NCBI RefSeq assembly: GCF_008329525.1
Contig: NZ_NPKQ01000002.1
Location: forward strand, 744,001 to 808,000
DNA: 64,000 nucleotides
Source: Tardiphaga sp. P9-11
GTDB taxonomy: Bacteria; Pseudomonadota; Alphaproteobacteria; Rhizobiales; Xanthobacteraceae
Direction of reading: 5' to 3'
The notes under the pieces are model-generated. The model searched no databases, was not told where the DNA came from, and saw nothing but the letters and a program-made list of their open reading frames with translations. The position numbers and the translations under genes are program-made. This document shows, one piece after another, positions 46,702 through 55,086 of the stretch. The number at the start of each line of letters is the position of its first letter. Positions within the stretch are counted from its first letter, which is position 1.

Positions 46702-47727
46702 ATGCAGATGCCGCGTCGCGCCACTGCACTCCTGATCGCGCTGGCGTCGACGTGGCTTTCCTTCGGCACGGCCGCAAGCCGCGCCGAAGAAATCAATCTC
46801 TATTCGACGCGCGAGCCGCAACTCGTCGCGCCGGTCATCGCATCCTTCACGGCGGCGACCGGGATCACGGTCAGGCTCACTTACATCGAGGACAATCTCG
46901 TCAAGCGCATGAAGGCGGAGGGAGAGACATCCCCCGCCGACGTGCTGATGACCATCGGCCTCGACAAGACCTCGCAATTCGCAGCGAACGACCTCTCGCA
47001 GCCGGCAGCCTCTGCCCTGCTCGACAAGGCAATTCCGCCGCAACTCCGCGGCACGCAGTGGGTCAGCCTGTCGGTGCGCCCGCGCGTGGTCGTCGTACGC
47101 AATGACTCCACGCTGAACGCGATCCGCTACGAGGATCTCGCCGATCCCCGTTTTCGCGGCCAGCTCTGCATCCGCTCGCCATTGCATCAGAACAATGTCG
47201 CGCTGATATCGGCCTATCTCGTGCATCACGGTGCCGATGCCACCGAAGCCTGGCTGCGCGGCATCAAGGCCAATCTAGCGCATGCGCCGGAAGGCAAGGA
47301 CAACGACGTCATCCGCCAGCTCGCGAAGGGCCGCTGCACCATCGGCATCGCCAACACCGTGGCACTGGCGCAATTGCGCGACGGGCGCGAGGGCGCGGAC
47401 TGGACCGCCTGGGCAAATAACGTGAAGACCGTGCCGACGACATTCGCGAGCGGTGGCACACATGTAAATCTTACGGGCGCGGCGCTGGCGAAACACGCGC
47501 CGCATCGCGCAGCCGCGCTGAAATTTCTGGAATTTCTGGTGACGCCGGCTGCGCAGAAACTCTACGCGGCGGCCGAGCTGGAATATCCCGTGACATCAGT
47601 CGCCGAGAGCGCCCCGCTGGTGGCGGCGATGGGGGTGTTTCCGAGCGATACGCTTGATATCGATGCAATCGCTGCCAGCCAGAAGGCGGCGATTGCGCTG
47701 ATCAGGAAGGTTGGCTTCGAGAAGTAG
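46702..47727 (+). CDS. Iron(III)-type ABC binding protein (FbpA/FutA-like)
   Basis: This 341-residue periplasmic protein has a signal peptide (ALLIALASTWLSFGTAASRA). The mature protein begins INLYSTREPQLVAPVI and has VTPAAQKLYAAAELEYPV near the end, the pattern of Fe3+-binding proteins, where paired tyrosines hold iron. The gene is coupled to the TonB receptor. The permease and ATPase genes do not follow, so it must share those of another locus. Confidence 0.9.
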   Translation: MQMPRRATALLIALASTWLSFGTAASRAEEINLYSTREPQLVAPVIASFTAATGITVRLTYIEDNLVKRMKAEGETSPADVLMTIGLDKTSQFAANDLSQPAASALLDKAIPPQLRGTQWVSLSVRPRVVVVRNDSTLNAIRYEDLADPRFRGQLCIRSPLHQNNVALISAYLVHHGADATEAWLRGIKANLAHAPEGKDNDVIRQLAKGRCTIGIANTVALAQLRDGREGADWTAWANNVKTVPTTFASGGTHVNLTGAALAKHAPHRAAALKFLEFLVTPAAQKLYAAAELEYPVTSVAESAPLVAAMGVFPSDTLDIDAIAASQKAAIALIRKVGFEK

Positions 47728-47739
47728 TGGCGTTCTTAT

Positions 47740-47781
47740 CCCTCCCCCCGCGCGAAGCGAAGCTTCGCTAGGTGGGGAGGG
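47740..47781. terminator. Hairpin between convergent genes
   Basis: CCCTCCCC and GGGGAGGG form the outer stem, with an inner perfect palindrome GCGAAGCTTCGC. It lies between the ends of the iron-binding protein gene and the luciferase-like gene. It also looks like a dispersed C/G-rich intergenic repeat. Confidence 0.5.
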
Positions 47782-47789
47782 TCAACAGC

Positions 47790-48812
47790 TCACCGCCAGC
47801 CCATGCCGGGCGCGACGTGTTTCAGGATCGCCTCGATCACATGGGCGTTGTAATCGACGCCCAGCTGATTGGGCACCGTCAGCAGCAGCGTATCCGCTTC
47901 CGCGATCGCCTCGTCGCCCTTGAGCTGCGCGATCAGTGCGTCCGGCTCTGCTGCAAAGCTGCGGCCGAAGATGGCGCGCTCGGTGCCATGCAGGTAGCCG
48001 ACCTTGTCCTCGCCCTCGTTGCCCCTGCCGAAATAGGCGCGGTCGCGGTCGTCCACCAGCGCGAAGATGCTTCGGCTGACCGAGACGCGCGGGTCACGCG
48101 TGTGCCCTGCCGCCTTCCAGGCGTCACGATAGAGCCGGATCTGCTCGGCCTGCTGCACATGAAACGGCTTGCCGGATTCGTCGATCTTCAGCGTCGACGA
48201 CTGCAGGTTCATGCCCTGCTTGGCTGCCCATTCCGCCGTCGCATTGGTGGAGGCGCCCCACCAGATGCGCTCGCGCAGGCCTTCGCTATGCGGCTCGAGC
48301 CGCAGCAGGCCGGGCGGGTTCGGAAACATCGGATTGGGATTGGGCTGCGCAAAGCCCTTGCCTTGAAGGACGTCGAGAAACACCTCGGTGTGCCGCCGCG
48401 CCATGTCGGCGTCGGTCTGGCCCTCCGGCGGCGCGTAGCCGAAATAGCGATAGCCGTCGATCACCTGCTCCGGCGAGCCTCTGCTGATGCCGAGCTGGAG
48501 CCGCCCGCCCGCGATCAGATCCGCGCTGCCGGCATCCTCCGCCATATAGAGCGGGTTCTCGTAGCGCATGTCGATCACGGCGGTGCCGATCTCGATCTTC
48601 TTGGTGCGCGCGCCGACAGCGGCGAGCAGCGGAAACGGCGCGGCGAGCTGGCGGGCGAAATGATGCACCCGGAAATAGGCGCCGTCGGCGCCGAGTTCTT
48701 CCGCGGCAACCGCAAGGTCGATCGATTGCAGCAGCGCGTCGCCCGCCGAGCGGGTCTGCGACGACGCCGAGGGGGTCCAGTGGCCGAAGGAGAGGAAGCC
48801 GATGTTTTTCAT
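47790..48812 (-). CDS. Luciferase-like flavin-dependent oxidoreductase
   Basis: This 340-residue LLM-class monooxygenase-like TIM barrel opens MKNIGFLSFGHWTP and contains GADGAYFRVHHFARQ and LGISRGSPEQVIDGY. Such enzymes use reduced flavin on diverse substrates, often sulfonates, nitrilotriacetate-like compounds or unknown molecules. It stands alone, with no flavin reductase beside it. The family call is firm, but the substrate is not known. Confidence 0.88.
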   Translation of the reverse strand: MKNIGFLSFGHWTPSASSQTRSAGDALLQSIDLAVAAEELGADGAYFRVHHFARQLAAPFPLLAAVGARTKKIEIGTAVIDMRYENPLYMAEDAGSADLIAGGRLQLGISRGSPEQVIDGYRYFGYAPPEGQTDADMARRHTEVFLDVLQGKGFAQPNPNPMFPNPPGLLRLEPHSEGLRERIWWGASTNATAEWAAKQGMNLQSSTLKIDESGKPFHVQQAEQIRLYRDAWKAAGHTRDPRVSVSRSIFALVDDRDRAYFGRGNEGEDKVGYLHGTERAIFGRSFAAEPDALIAQLKGDEAIAEADTLLLTVPNQLGVDYNAHVIEAILKHVAPGMGWR

Positions 48813-48935
48813 GGGAATGGTCTCGGAGTGGGTTTGCTGCCTCCCTATCTAGACCCGAATTGGCGCGAGAAAAGGGAAACGATGGAAACTCATTGTTTCC
48901 AAAGGAGCGCGGCAGGCGCCTGCTTTCGCCTCTGC

Positions 48936-48966
48936 CTTGCACGAGACCTCATACAGGCATATATTC
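48936..48966 (+). promoter_or_regulatory. Promoter-like motif before HTH gene copy 1
   Basis: CTTGCA, 18 bases, then TATATT and C. The same arrangement (CTTGCG, 17 bases, TATATTC) precedes the second copy of this gene near 60.5 kb. The -10 is only seven bases before the ATG, so the mRNA may start at or next to the start codon (leaderless). Confidence 0.4.
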
Positions 48967-48972
48967 TTATGC

Positions 48973-49638
48973 ATGACCCATCCTTTCTTCGGCCCCATCC
49001 TCCGCCTTCGCGTCACGCCCGATGAGCCCGAGGCGCCGGATGCCTTTGTGGGCGGCCCGCGCGTGCGCGGCTCAAAGCGGCCGCATGGGGATGCCAAATG
49101 CGCGCAGGTGCGCCGCCTGATCGAGACGACTACGCTGACCTATGGCGAGATATCGAAGAAAACCGGCGTCGGCCGCGCCTCGATCTGCCGCTGGACGCGC
49201 GACGGCGGCTGGAAGCGCCCGCTGTTCGCGCCACGCGCCACCGACACTGTGCCCTCCGCCCGCGCCTCGCAGAAGCTCAAGCTGCGCAAACTCGCCGAAC
49301 GGCTTCACGCGCTGGCGGAGCGCGCCGTGCGCGAGCTGGAAGCGCAGCCCGATGTCGACATCGACCGCCTGATGCAGGCGCTGCAACTGGTGAAGATGGC
49401 GCGGCTGGAGGCGATGGGCCGCCGGCGCCCGCGCCGCCACATCGACATGCCCGCGCGCACCGGCCGCGAGATGATGGCGCGCGACGATGCGATCCGCACC
49501 GCGCTGAAGGAGATGCGCCGCGGCGGCGTCGACGTGACACAGATTCCGGACGACGCGATGGCGCTGCTGGAAGCGGCGCATACGCCGCCGGAGCGGGATC
49601 ACCCGGCGCTGCGGCCAAGGGGCAGCAGGCGGAGATGA
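48973..49638 (+). CDS. Orphan HTH protein, copy 1
   Basis: This 221-residue basic protein has a helix-turn-helix near residues 40-75 (RLIETTTLTYGEISKKTGVG, then ASICRWTRDGGWKRP) like those in transposases and small terminases. A helical middle (DVDIDRLMQALQLVKMARLE) and a conserved tail (LKEMRRGGVDV, then HTPPERDHPALRPRG) complete it. A paralogue lies 11.6 kb downstream. The ATG is chosen over an upstream TTG. No transposase or phage genes are adjacent. It is probably a DNA-binding regulator; its function is unknown. Confidence 0.75.
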   Translation: MTHPFFGPILRLRVTPDEPEAPDAFVGGPRVRGSKRPHGDAKCAQVRRLIETTTLTYGEISKKTGVGRASICRWTRDGGWKRPLFAPRATDTVPSARASQKLKLRKLAERLHALAERAVRELEAQPDVDIDRLMQALQLVKMARLEAMGRRRPRRHIDMPARTGREMMARDDAIRTALKEMRRGGVDVTQIPDDAMALLEAAHTPPERDHPALRPRGSRRR

Positions 49639-49650
49639 TGGCCCCGCCCC

Positions 49651-50529
49651 TCACACCTCCACCGGCAGATAGAAATCGATCACCGCGCCCTTCTTGGTCG
49701 GCGCGAACTCGCTGTCATAGCGCTCGAAATCCGGCCGGTCGGCGACCGTGAGGCCCGAGGCCGGCACCAGCTCGCCCCAGATGGTCGCCATCGCGCGCTT
49801 GATCTGCGGATGCACCGCGCCGCCGTTCAGCACGATGCGAAACACCGCATAGGTCGACGCTTCGATGCGCTTCGCCGCAAAGCCCAAAGGCAGCGCCGCG
49901 TCGTCATTAACGCCGACGCCGGCCATGTAATCGAAACTGCCTTCGGCCCGATCGACATTCCAGACCACGCCATAGGTGGTCCAGCTCGGCGCCTGCCCTT
50001 TGAACGGCAACGCGCCCATCAGCTTCGACCACAGTTGCGGAATCTCGGCCTTGGTCGCTTCATCGAACCGCGCCGAAGGACCTGCGACGGTCAAGGTCTC
50101 CAGCGCCACCAGGTCCGGCAAGCGGGTAACAGCGACGGCAACGTCATCGGGTATGGTCATCGGATATTGTCCTTCGATGGGAGTGACACTGAAGCCGCGC
50201 CGAAACCGCCCGGGCGCGACGCCGAACACGCGGGCGAACGCTCGCGTGAACGCCTCCTGCGAGTCGAAGCCGCAATCAAGCGCGAGATCAACAAGGCGAA
50301 GATCGGGATCAGCGGTCAGCCGCTGCGCCGCGCGCACCAGCCTGCGCCCGCGCACATGCGCCATCACGCCGCGGCCCATCGCGGCGGAGAACAGCCGGGA
50401 GAAGTGATAGGGCGAGAGGTCGGCGCGATCGGCGATGGCCTCGACGTTCAGGGGCTCATCGAGATGCTGCTCGATCCAGGCGAGAACGGCGGGGAGATCA
50501 GGGGAACGGTGCGGCATGGGCTGGTTCAT
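49651..50529 (-). CDS. AraC-family regulator with GyrI-like effector domain
   Basis: This 292-residue protein has an N-terminal AraC DNA-binding domain (residues 10-110: VEAIADRADLSPYHFSRLFS, then RLVDLALDCGFDSQEAF) and a C-terminal GyrI-like small-molecule-binding domain (SWTTYGVVWNVD, then YDSEFAPTKKGAVIDFYLPV). Such Rob/SoxS-like proteins with an effector domain sense drugs or hydrophobic compounds. It is convergent with the HTH gene, with 12 bases between them. It marks the last host-like gene before the AT-richer SIR2 region. Confidence 0.9.
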   Translation of the reverse strand: MNQPMPHRSPDLPAVLAWIEQHLDEPLNVEAIADRADLSPYHFSRLFSAAMGRGVMAHVRGRRLVRAAQRLTADPDLRLVDLALDCGFDSQEAFTRAFARVFGVAPGRFRRGFSVTPIEGQYPMTIPDDVAVAVTRLPDLVALETLTVAGPSARFDEATKAEIPQLWSKLMGALPFKGQAPSWTTYGVVWNVDRAEGSFDYMAGVGVNDDAALPLGFAAKRIEASTYAVFRIVLNGGAVHPQIKRAMATIWGELVPASGLTVADRPDFERYDSEFAPTKKGAVIDFYLPVEV

Positions 50530-50856
50530 GCGGCGGGTATCGCATGGGCCGATGGGGGTGTCTTGATCGGTCTTGCTGTGACCGATCGGAACATAACCCT
50601 AACTATCAATAAGAAAACTGGACGCCAAAGCGCAGGATGTACTGTTACTGACCTCCGTAGGAGAGAATATCCGCTTTGATTCTCATCGTTGCAGCTGGAT
50701 CAACGAATTACACTCCAGAACGTCAAATCAGGGCTTTGACAGGTCGATGACGTCTAGTGCTTATAGCCCAAAGCAATCTTGGATTGCGTCAACCGATTTG
50801 CGTTGCAATACCAGTTTGATTGCAGCCGCGAGACTAGCAAACAGAGGGCAAATTCG
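50530..50856. other. Intergenic region upstream of the SIR2 operon
   Basis: About 330 bases between the divergent AraC gene and the SIR2 operon, where the base composition shifts from GC-rich to AT-richer. It holds a plausible promoter for the operon. No direct repeats, tRNA remnant or integrase site that would mark an insertion boundary was found. Confidence 0.55.
50736..50766 (+). promoter_or_regulatory. Probable promoter of the SIR2 operon
   Basis: TTGACA matches the -35 consensus exactly; CTTATA, or TTATAG one base later, 18-19 bases downstream, is a fair -10. The predicted start of transcription is about 85 bases before the start codon of the first gene. Confidence 0.4.
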
Positions 50857-51789
50857 TTGCGGTTCCTAGACAAAGGCATCGATATCCCCGACGACTTGAT
50901 TCGGGCTGTTAACGAAGGCAGCGCCACTTTTCTCTGTGGCGCGGGCGTCTCTGTGCGCGTCGGCCTGCCCTCCTTCAGGACGCTAACCGAAGGCGTCTAC
51001 GGCCGTCTGGGGGAGGCTTGGGACGATGAGCCAGCAGAGCGAATAGCCATCGGCGCTGAGCAATATGATCGCGCCCTTCGTTCGCTCGAAAAGAGAACGC
51101 ACCTACCAAAGACGAACTCTCGCGTTCGTATCGCAACCACCGATCTCCTAGCGATGCCAGTCCCTCCGTTACCGGATCATCTATCGCTACTCAAACTGTC
51201 GCGTGACGCCGACGGTCGGCCAAAACTAATCACGACCAACTTCGACACCCTTTTTGAACATGCTGCGGTAGCAGGTGGCTTTCCCGATATTCCGAGTCAT
51301 TGCGGAAAGGCAATTCCCCGGCCAGGCGGCGAACGCGATTATGGCATTCTGCACTTACATGGAAGGATAGGCGATCCAATTCTGAAACTCGAGCCAAGCG
51401 ACCTCGTTTTGACAAGCGCGGACTTCGGCGACGCCTACTTACGCGACGGTTGGGCGTCCCAGTATATGGAAGACCGAATGCGTTTGGGAACGTTAGTGCT
51501 GGTTGGTTACGCGGCCGAAGATGCAGCGATGCGACTTCTTTTAGAAACGCTAGATGCCGATCGAGACCGGTTTCGCGACATGAAAAGCATCTATGCTATA
51601 GAGCGCGGTACTCCTGATTCCGCTTCGCTATGGAAAGCTAAAGGGATCACTCCGATTGAGTTTCCCGACTACGACGCCATATATGCCACGCTTGCGGAAT
51701 GGGCGCTGTATGCTGTGGATCCTGCCGAGTATAAGAGTTCTCGTGTGCGATCAATTCTTACTAAGCCAGCGGTCGGTGCTGCAATATGA
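50857..51789 (+). CDS. SIR2-like NAD-binding protein, first gene of a three-gene operon
   Basis: This 310-residue SIR2-family domain of the defence type has GAGVS at 28-32 (NAD loop), TTNFD at 126-130 and LHLHGR with the likely catalytic His168, followed by VLVGYAAEDAA. In related defence proteins this domain destroys NAD+ when triggered. A TTG start is chosen because GAGGG lies eight bases upstream; an earlier TTG would add 26 residues before the conserved domain. The stop codon overlaps the next start as ATGA. Codon use is AT-richer than in the flanking host genes, which suggests transfer. Confidence 0.82.
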   Translation: MRFLDKGIDIPDDLIRAVNEGSATFLCGAGVSVRVGLPSFRTLTEGVYGRLGEAWDDEPAERIAIGAEQYDRALRSLEKRTHLPKTNSRVRIATTDLLAMPVPPLPDHLSLLKLSRDADGRPKLITTNFDTLFEHAAVAGGFPDIPSHCGKAIPRPGGERDYGILHLHGRIGDPILKLEPSDLVLTSADFGDAYLRDGWASQYMEDRMRLGTLVLVGYAAEDAAMRLLLETLDADRDRFRDMKSIYAIERGTPDSASLWKAKGITPIEFPDYDAIYATLAEWALYAVDPAEYKSSRVRSILTKPAVGAAI

Positions 51790-53513
51790 ATACAGAGCAC
51801 GCGCCCCAAAACAATTCGTCAAGAAAGACACCAGACGAAGCTTCCGAGTTTGAGCGAGAGCAGTTGCGCTTTCTGCTTTCTGGGGATGACGTAGCGTCAA
51901 CTCTCGCGCAACTTAATCCATCGTTGGCATGGCTACCGGTCTTGCAGCAGATGCAAGTGATACACGGCGACAATCAACTGATCGCGTGGATCGAGAAAAA
52001 CTTCACAGACGCTCAAGCAATTCGCGACGTAGCGGCCAATCTAAGATTCTTTGGGCCCGACGCTGCAACTTTGTTGGAATATCGTCTCAACAAGGCGAAC
52101 GCCGTTCCGACGTTGCTACACGATTGCTGGCGGCTGATTATTCGGTACCTGAAAGATAACAAGCAAGGCCTTCTCCGAAGTGAGTGGTTTGAAATCGCTC
52201 CGCAGATATCGCGGGGCGAACATTCTGCTATGCTGCTAGAGCGAATGGCTGACGCACTTAGGCCAAAGCTTAAGCTTGGCCAGCGCTCATCGCTGTACGA
52301 GAGCGAGCAGCCAGAACGCCCTTCCGATCTGATGTCGATTGAATATGAGGTAGATGACGGCCTTTCTCCTAACGAAGTACTGCAAGCTTGGCCTATTTCT
52401 GCATCACCTTCAGTAGACGCACGAGCAATCACAAAGCTAACGATTTCGTTAGATTCGGCACTTGCCGACGCTACTGATGTCGGCGTCGAAAGCAACGAAG
52501 GCTACAGCATCTCCGACAGCGACGTCCCATCGGTAGCAGATCATCAGCAAAACGAATATCGAGATGGCTTCTTTACTATTGTGAGAGTTACTGCTGAGCT
52601 TTGGGTACGCCTCGCTCAAAAAGAACCTCAACTGGCACTGCCATTTGTCGAATCATGGCGAACAAGCAACTTCCGACTACTGCGTCGACTGGCTCTCTTT
52701 GCCTGCACCGATCAGATCGTCTCACAGGACTTCGCGGCAGACGCCTTGATAGAGCTGCCGCGCCGTGAGCTCTTCCTTACCAACTCGACCGTTGAAGTTT
52801 ACCGACTGATCCGAATACGCTGGAATGCATTTCCCAGTGACAAGCAGAACGTCATCTTGCAGCGGTTTTGCGCTGGCCCAGAGCGAGACTGGTTCCGTGA
52901 GGGAGCCGATATCGACGGTGTGATCGATCGTTGCCGGTATGACATATTCGCTGAAATGGAGCGAGACGGCCTCAAACTAACGGAAGAAGCGACTCGCCTT
53001 CTGAACGATATCCGCCAGCGATGGCCGGAGTGGAGACTGCGTCCGCCCGAGCAAGCTGGCTTCCACGTATGGCATTCTACAGGAACGACATGGATCGAAG
53101 GCAGCGCCGAAAAACTCGAAAATGCACCGGATGATGAGCTAGTCGAAATTGCAAAGAATCTCGCGGATAACGCCGACTTCTTGGATGGCAACGATTGGCA
53201 GGCGCTTTGCTTGGCAGATCCCGATCGAGCTTTCAGGGGCCTAAGTGCAGCGGCAAAAAGAGACGACTGGAGCATAGACTTTTGGCGGCATTTTTTGTGG
53301 GCAAGAAAGGAATATCAATCCCCTGACACTGAGCCTTTCATTGCAGTACTCTTGCTGCAGTGGCCTAAAATAAACTTTGCGCTGGTAGCAGGCGCGGCAT
53401 CGTCATGGTTGAACGAACACGTCGCAACGCTCGACGAGGCGCTACTATGGCCACTGTGGGACAAAATCGCTACTGCATCACTGACCGAAATCTCGGAGCC
53501 CACCGATGCGTGA
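51786..53513 (+). CDS. Unrecognised middle protein of the SIR2 operon
   Basis: This 575-residue soluble, acidic, mostly helical protein has no signal peptide, membrane span or catalytic motif that I recognise. Helical, Trp-rich stretches (EEATRLLNDIRQRWPEWRLR, then FWRHFLWARKEYQ) suggest a repeat-type sensor or scaffold. It starts inside the SIR2 stop codon (ATGA) and its own stop overlaps the next start by eight bases, so all three proteins are probably made in fixed ratio and form a complex. It corresponds in position to the central part of single-chain SIR2-DUF4020 proteins. That equivalence is inference. Confidence 0.75.
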   Translation: MNTEHAPQNNSSRKTPDEASEFEREQLRFLLSGDDVASTLAQLNPSLAWLPVLQQMQVIHGDNQLIAWIEKNFTDAQAIRDVAANLRFFGPDAATLLEYRLNKANAVPTLLHDCWRLIIRYLKDNKQGLLRSEWFEIAPQISRGEHSAMLLERMADALRPKLKLGQRSSLYESEQPERPSDLMSIEYEVDDGLSPNEVLQAWPISASPSVDARAITKLTISLDSALADATDVGVESNEGYSISDSDVPSVADHQQNEYRDGFFTIVRVTAELWVRLAQKEPQLALPFVESWRTSNFRLLRRLALFACTDQIVSQDFAADALIELPRRELFLTNSTVEVYRLIRIRWNAFPSDKQNVILQRFCAGPERDWFREGADIDGVIDRCRYDIFAEMERDGLKLTEEATRLLNDIRQRWPEWRLRPPEQAGFHVWHSTGTTWIEGSAEKLENAPDDELVEIAKNLADNADFLDGNDWQALCLADPDRAFRGLSAAAKRDDWSIDFWRHFLWARKEYQSPDTEPFIAVLLLQWPKINFALVAGAASSWLNEHVATLDEALLWPLWDKIATASLTEISEPTDA

Positions 53514-54468
53514 TGTCTTCAGCGAAGCCATTAATTCTACGGCTGGCCGGCTGGCCGAAATCGTAGTCAAAAAGCTCCCAAAAAACGACTCAGAGGACGA
53601 GCTCTCGGACGGGATGCGCGGGCGTCTTGACCAGCTGGTCGATGCACCCGGGCGCCCCGGCAAACTCGCTCGCACTTTTCTCGCCGCTGAAGTTTCGTAT
53701 TTATTTGAGCGTGCTCCCGAATGGGTTAAGCGAAAGATCATTCCTCTATTTGATTGGTCATCCCCAGATTCCAGTGATGCTTGGGCAGCGAGAAAGTACT
53801 CAAACTATATTGGTTCACCAGAGCTATTCGGACTGGTGAAGAAGCCCTTTCTTGAAATTTTCAGCCGCAACGATATTCCGTCAGAAGATATGCGGACATT
53901 TGCGGATTGGCTATGCGCCATTCTTATTGCGAACGAACATCGAACCGAGAATCGATACCCTCTTAAAGCTAGCGAGGCGCGAGCAGCCCTAAGGCGGGCG
54001 GGGAGCGAAACGCTTTCCAGCGCGGGGCATCGCCTAGCAATGGAAATGGAAGGAGCAAAATCCGAAGAGAAAGTAAATTGTTGGCGAACGATCGTTGGGC
54101 CAGTCTTAAAAGCGATCTGGCCGCTTGATGTCGAATTGCAAAGCCATGCGTCGACATTTAAGCTTGTGCAAATCCTGAAGGCAACCGGAGACGCATTTCC
54201 GGAGGCGGCGGACCTCATTATTCCACTAATACGCCCCGACGACACTCGATCGCACACCATCATCTACTCTATCTCTGAAATTTCCGATGCGTTGTACGCT
54301 TCCGCACCTGAGAAGATGCTCGACTTAATCGCCGCGGTGGTCGGCGAAGCTTCAGCAGGCAGCGTATTTGCACTGGGCAAAGCTTTAAAAAAGATTCAAG
54401 TCGCTGCACCACACCTACTAAGCACGCGAAAATATCAAAAGTTATCAGTTCTTGCTGCAGCGGACTAA
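53506..54468 (+). CDS. DUF4020-like protein, last gene of the SIR2 operon
   Basis: This 320-residue protein contains an N-terminal segment, INSTAGRLAEIVVKKL then LARTFLAAEVSYLFERAP, and PLFDWSSPDSSDAWAARKY. I recall that pattern from DUF4020, the domain found at the C-terminal end of large SIR2 proteins. No catalytic residues are evident. GGAG lies seven bases before the ATG, which overlaps the preceding stop codon. It is followed by a short A/T-rich stretch and a hairpin, then the convergent cynS gene. The DUF4020 match is from memory and needs a profile search. Confidence 0.7.
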   Translation: MRDVFSEAINSTAGRLAEIVVKKLPKNDSEDELSDGMRGRLDQLVDAPGRPGKLARTFLAAEVSYLFERAPEWVKRKIIPLFDWSSPDSSDAWAARKYSNYIGSPELFGLVKKPFLEIFSRNDIPSEDMRTFADWLCAILIANEHRTENRYPLKASEARAALRRAGSETLSSAGHRLAMEMEGAKSEEKVNCWRTIVGPVLKAIWPLDVELQSHASTFKLVQILKATGDAFPEAADLIIPLIRPDDTRSHTIIYSISEISDALYASAPEKMLDLIAAVVGEASAGSVFALGKALKKIQVAAPHLLSTRKYQKLSVLAAAD

Positions 54469-54519
54469 TTTGATCGACATCGAATCTATCTAAGAAAAAT
54501 TTCATACTACAATAGCGAA

Positions 54520-54542
54520 ATGGCCGGGACGTGCCCGGCCAT
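54520..54542. terminator. Hairpin between the SIR2 operon and cynS
   Basis: ATGGCCGGG and CCCGGCCAT pair perfectly around ACGTG. It lies between two convergent transcripts and could end both. Similar GGCCGGG palindromes are dispersed in Bradyrhizobium-group genomes, so it may predate the insertion. Confidence 0.6.
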
Positions 54543-54569
54543 GACGCTGGATCGTAGTTGACCGCGCTC

Positions 54570-55058
54570 CTACCCCTCCTTAAACCCATATTCCGGCACA
54601 TTGCCTGATGCCCCGTAATACTTGTACGGCAGGAACTTGCCGGACATCGTGATCTGGACGCGGTCGCCCTTCGGGTTCGCGATGCGCTGCATCACCATGT
54701 CGAAATCGATCGCCGACATGATGCCGTCGCCGAATTCCTCCTCGATCAGCGCCTTCCAGGCCGGGCCGTTCACCATCACCATCTCGTAGAAGCGATAGAT
54801 CAGCGGATCCTGCGGCGGCATCTGCACGTTTTCGGCGCGCATCGGGATCTCGTTGAGCATCGCGGTCTCGGCCTTGGTGAGGCCGAACAGCTCGCCGGCA
54901 TTGGCCGCCTGCGGCTTGGTCAGCTTCATGTTGCCGAGAACGGCGCCGACGATCAGCACTTCGCTGTAGCCGCCGATCTGCTCGCAGATATATTTCCAGG
55001 TCCATTCCTTCTCGCGCTTGATGTCGAGCAGCTTTTCGGTGAGGTCGGATCGCAGCAT
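54570..55058 (-). CDS. cynS: Cyanase
   Basis: Cyanase converts cyanate and bicarbonate to ammonia and CO2. The 162-residue protein has an N-terminal helical DNA-binding-like domain and the catalytic C-terminal domain. The catalytic Arg and Glu are in LIYRFYEMVMV and the catalytic Ser in QITMSGKFLPYKYYG, matching Arg96, Glu99 and Ser122 of the E. coli enzyme. It lies 28 bases after the transporter ATPase gene, at the end of the operon, so the cyanate imported by the neighbours is degraded for nitrogen. Confidence 0.97.
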   Translation of the reverse strand: MLRSDLTEKLLDIKREKEWTWKYICEQIGGYSEVLIVGAVLGNMKLTKPQAANAGELFGLTKAETAMLNEIPMRAENVQMPPQDPLIYRFYEMVMVNGPAWKALIEEEFGDGIMSAIDFDMVMQRIANPKGDRVQITMSGKFLPYKYYGASGNVPEYGFKEG

Positions 55059-55086
55059 GGTTGTCTCCTTGGGCTCAGGCAGTCAG

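Noticed and set aside
50530-54569. Attachment sites or integrase remnants around the SIR2 operon
   Set aside because: The flanks were read for direct repeats, tRNA ends and integrase fragments, and none was found; the insertion mechanism stays unknown.
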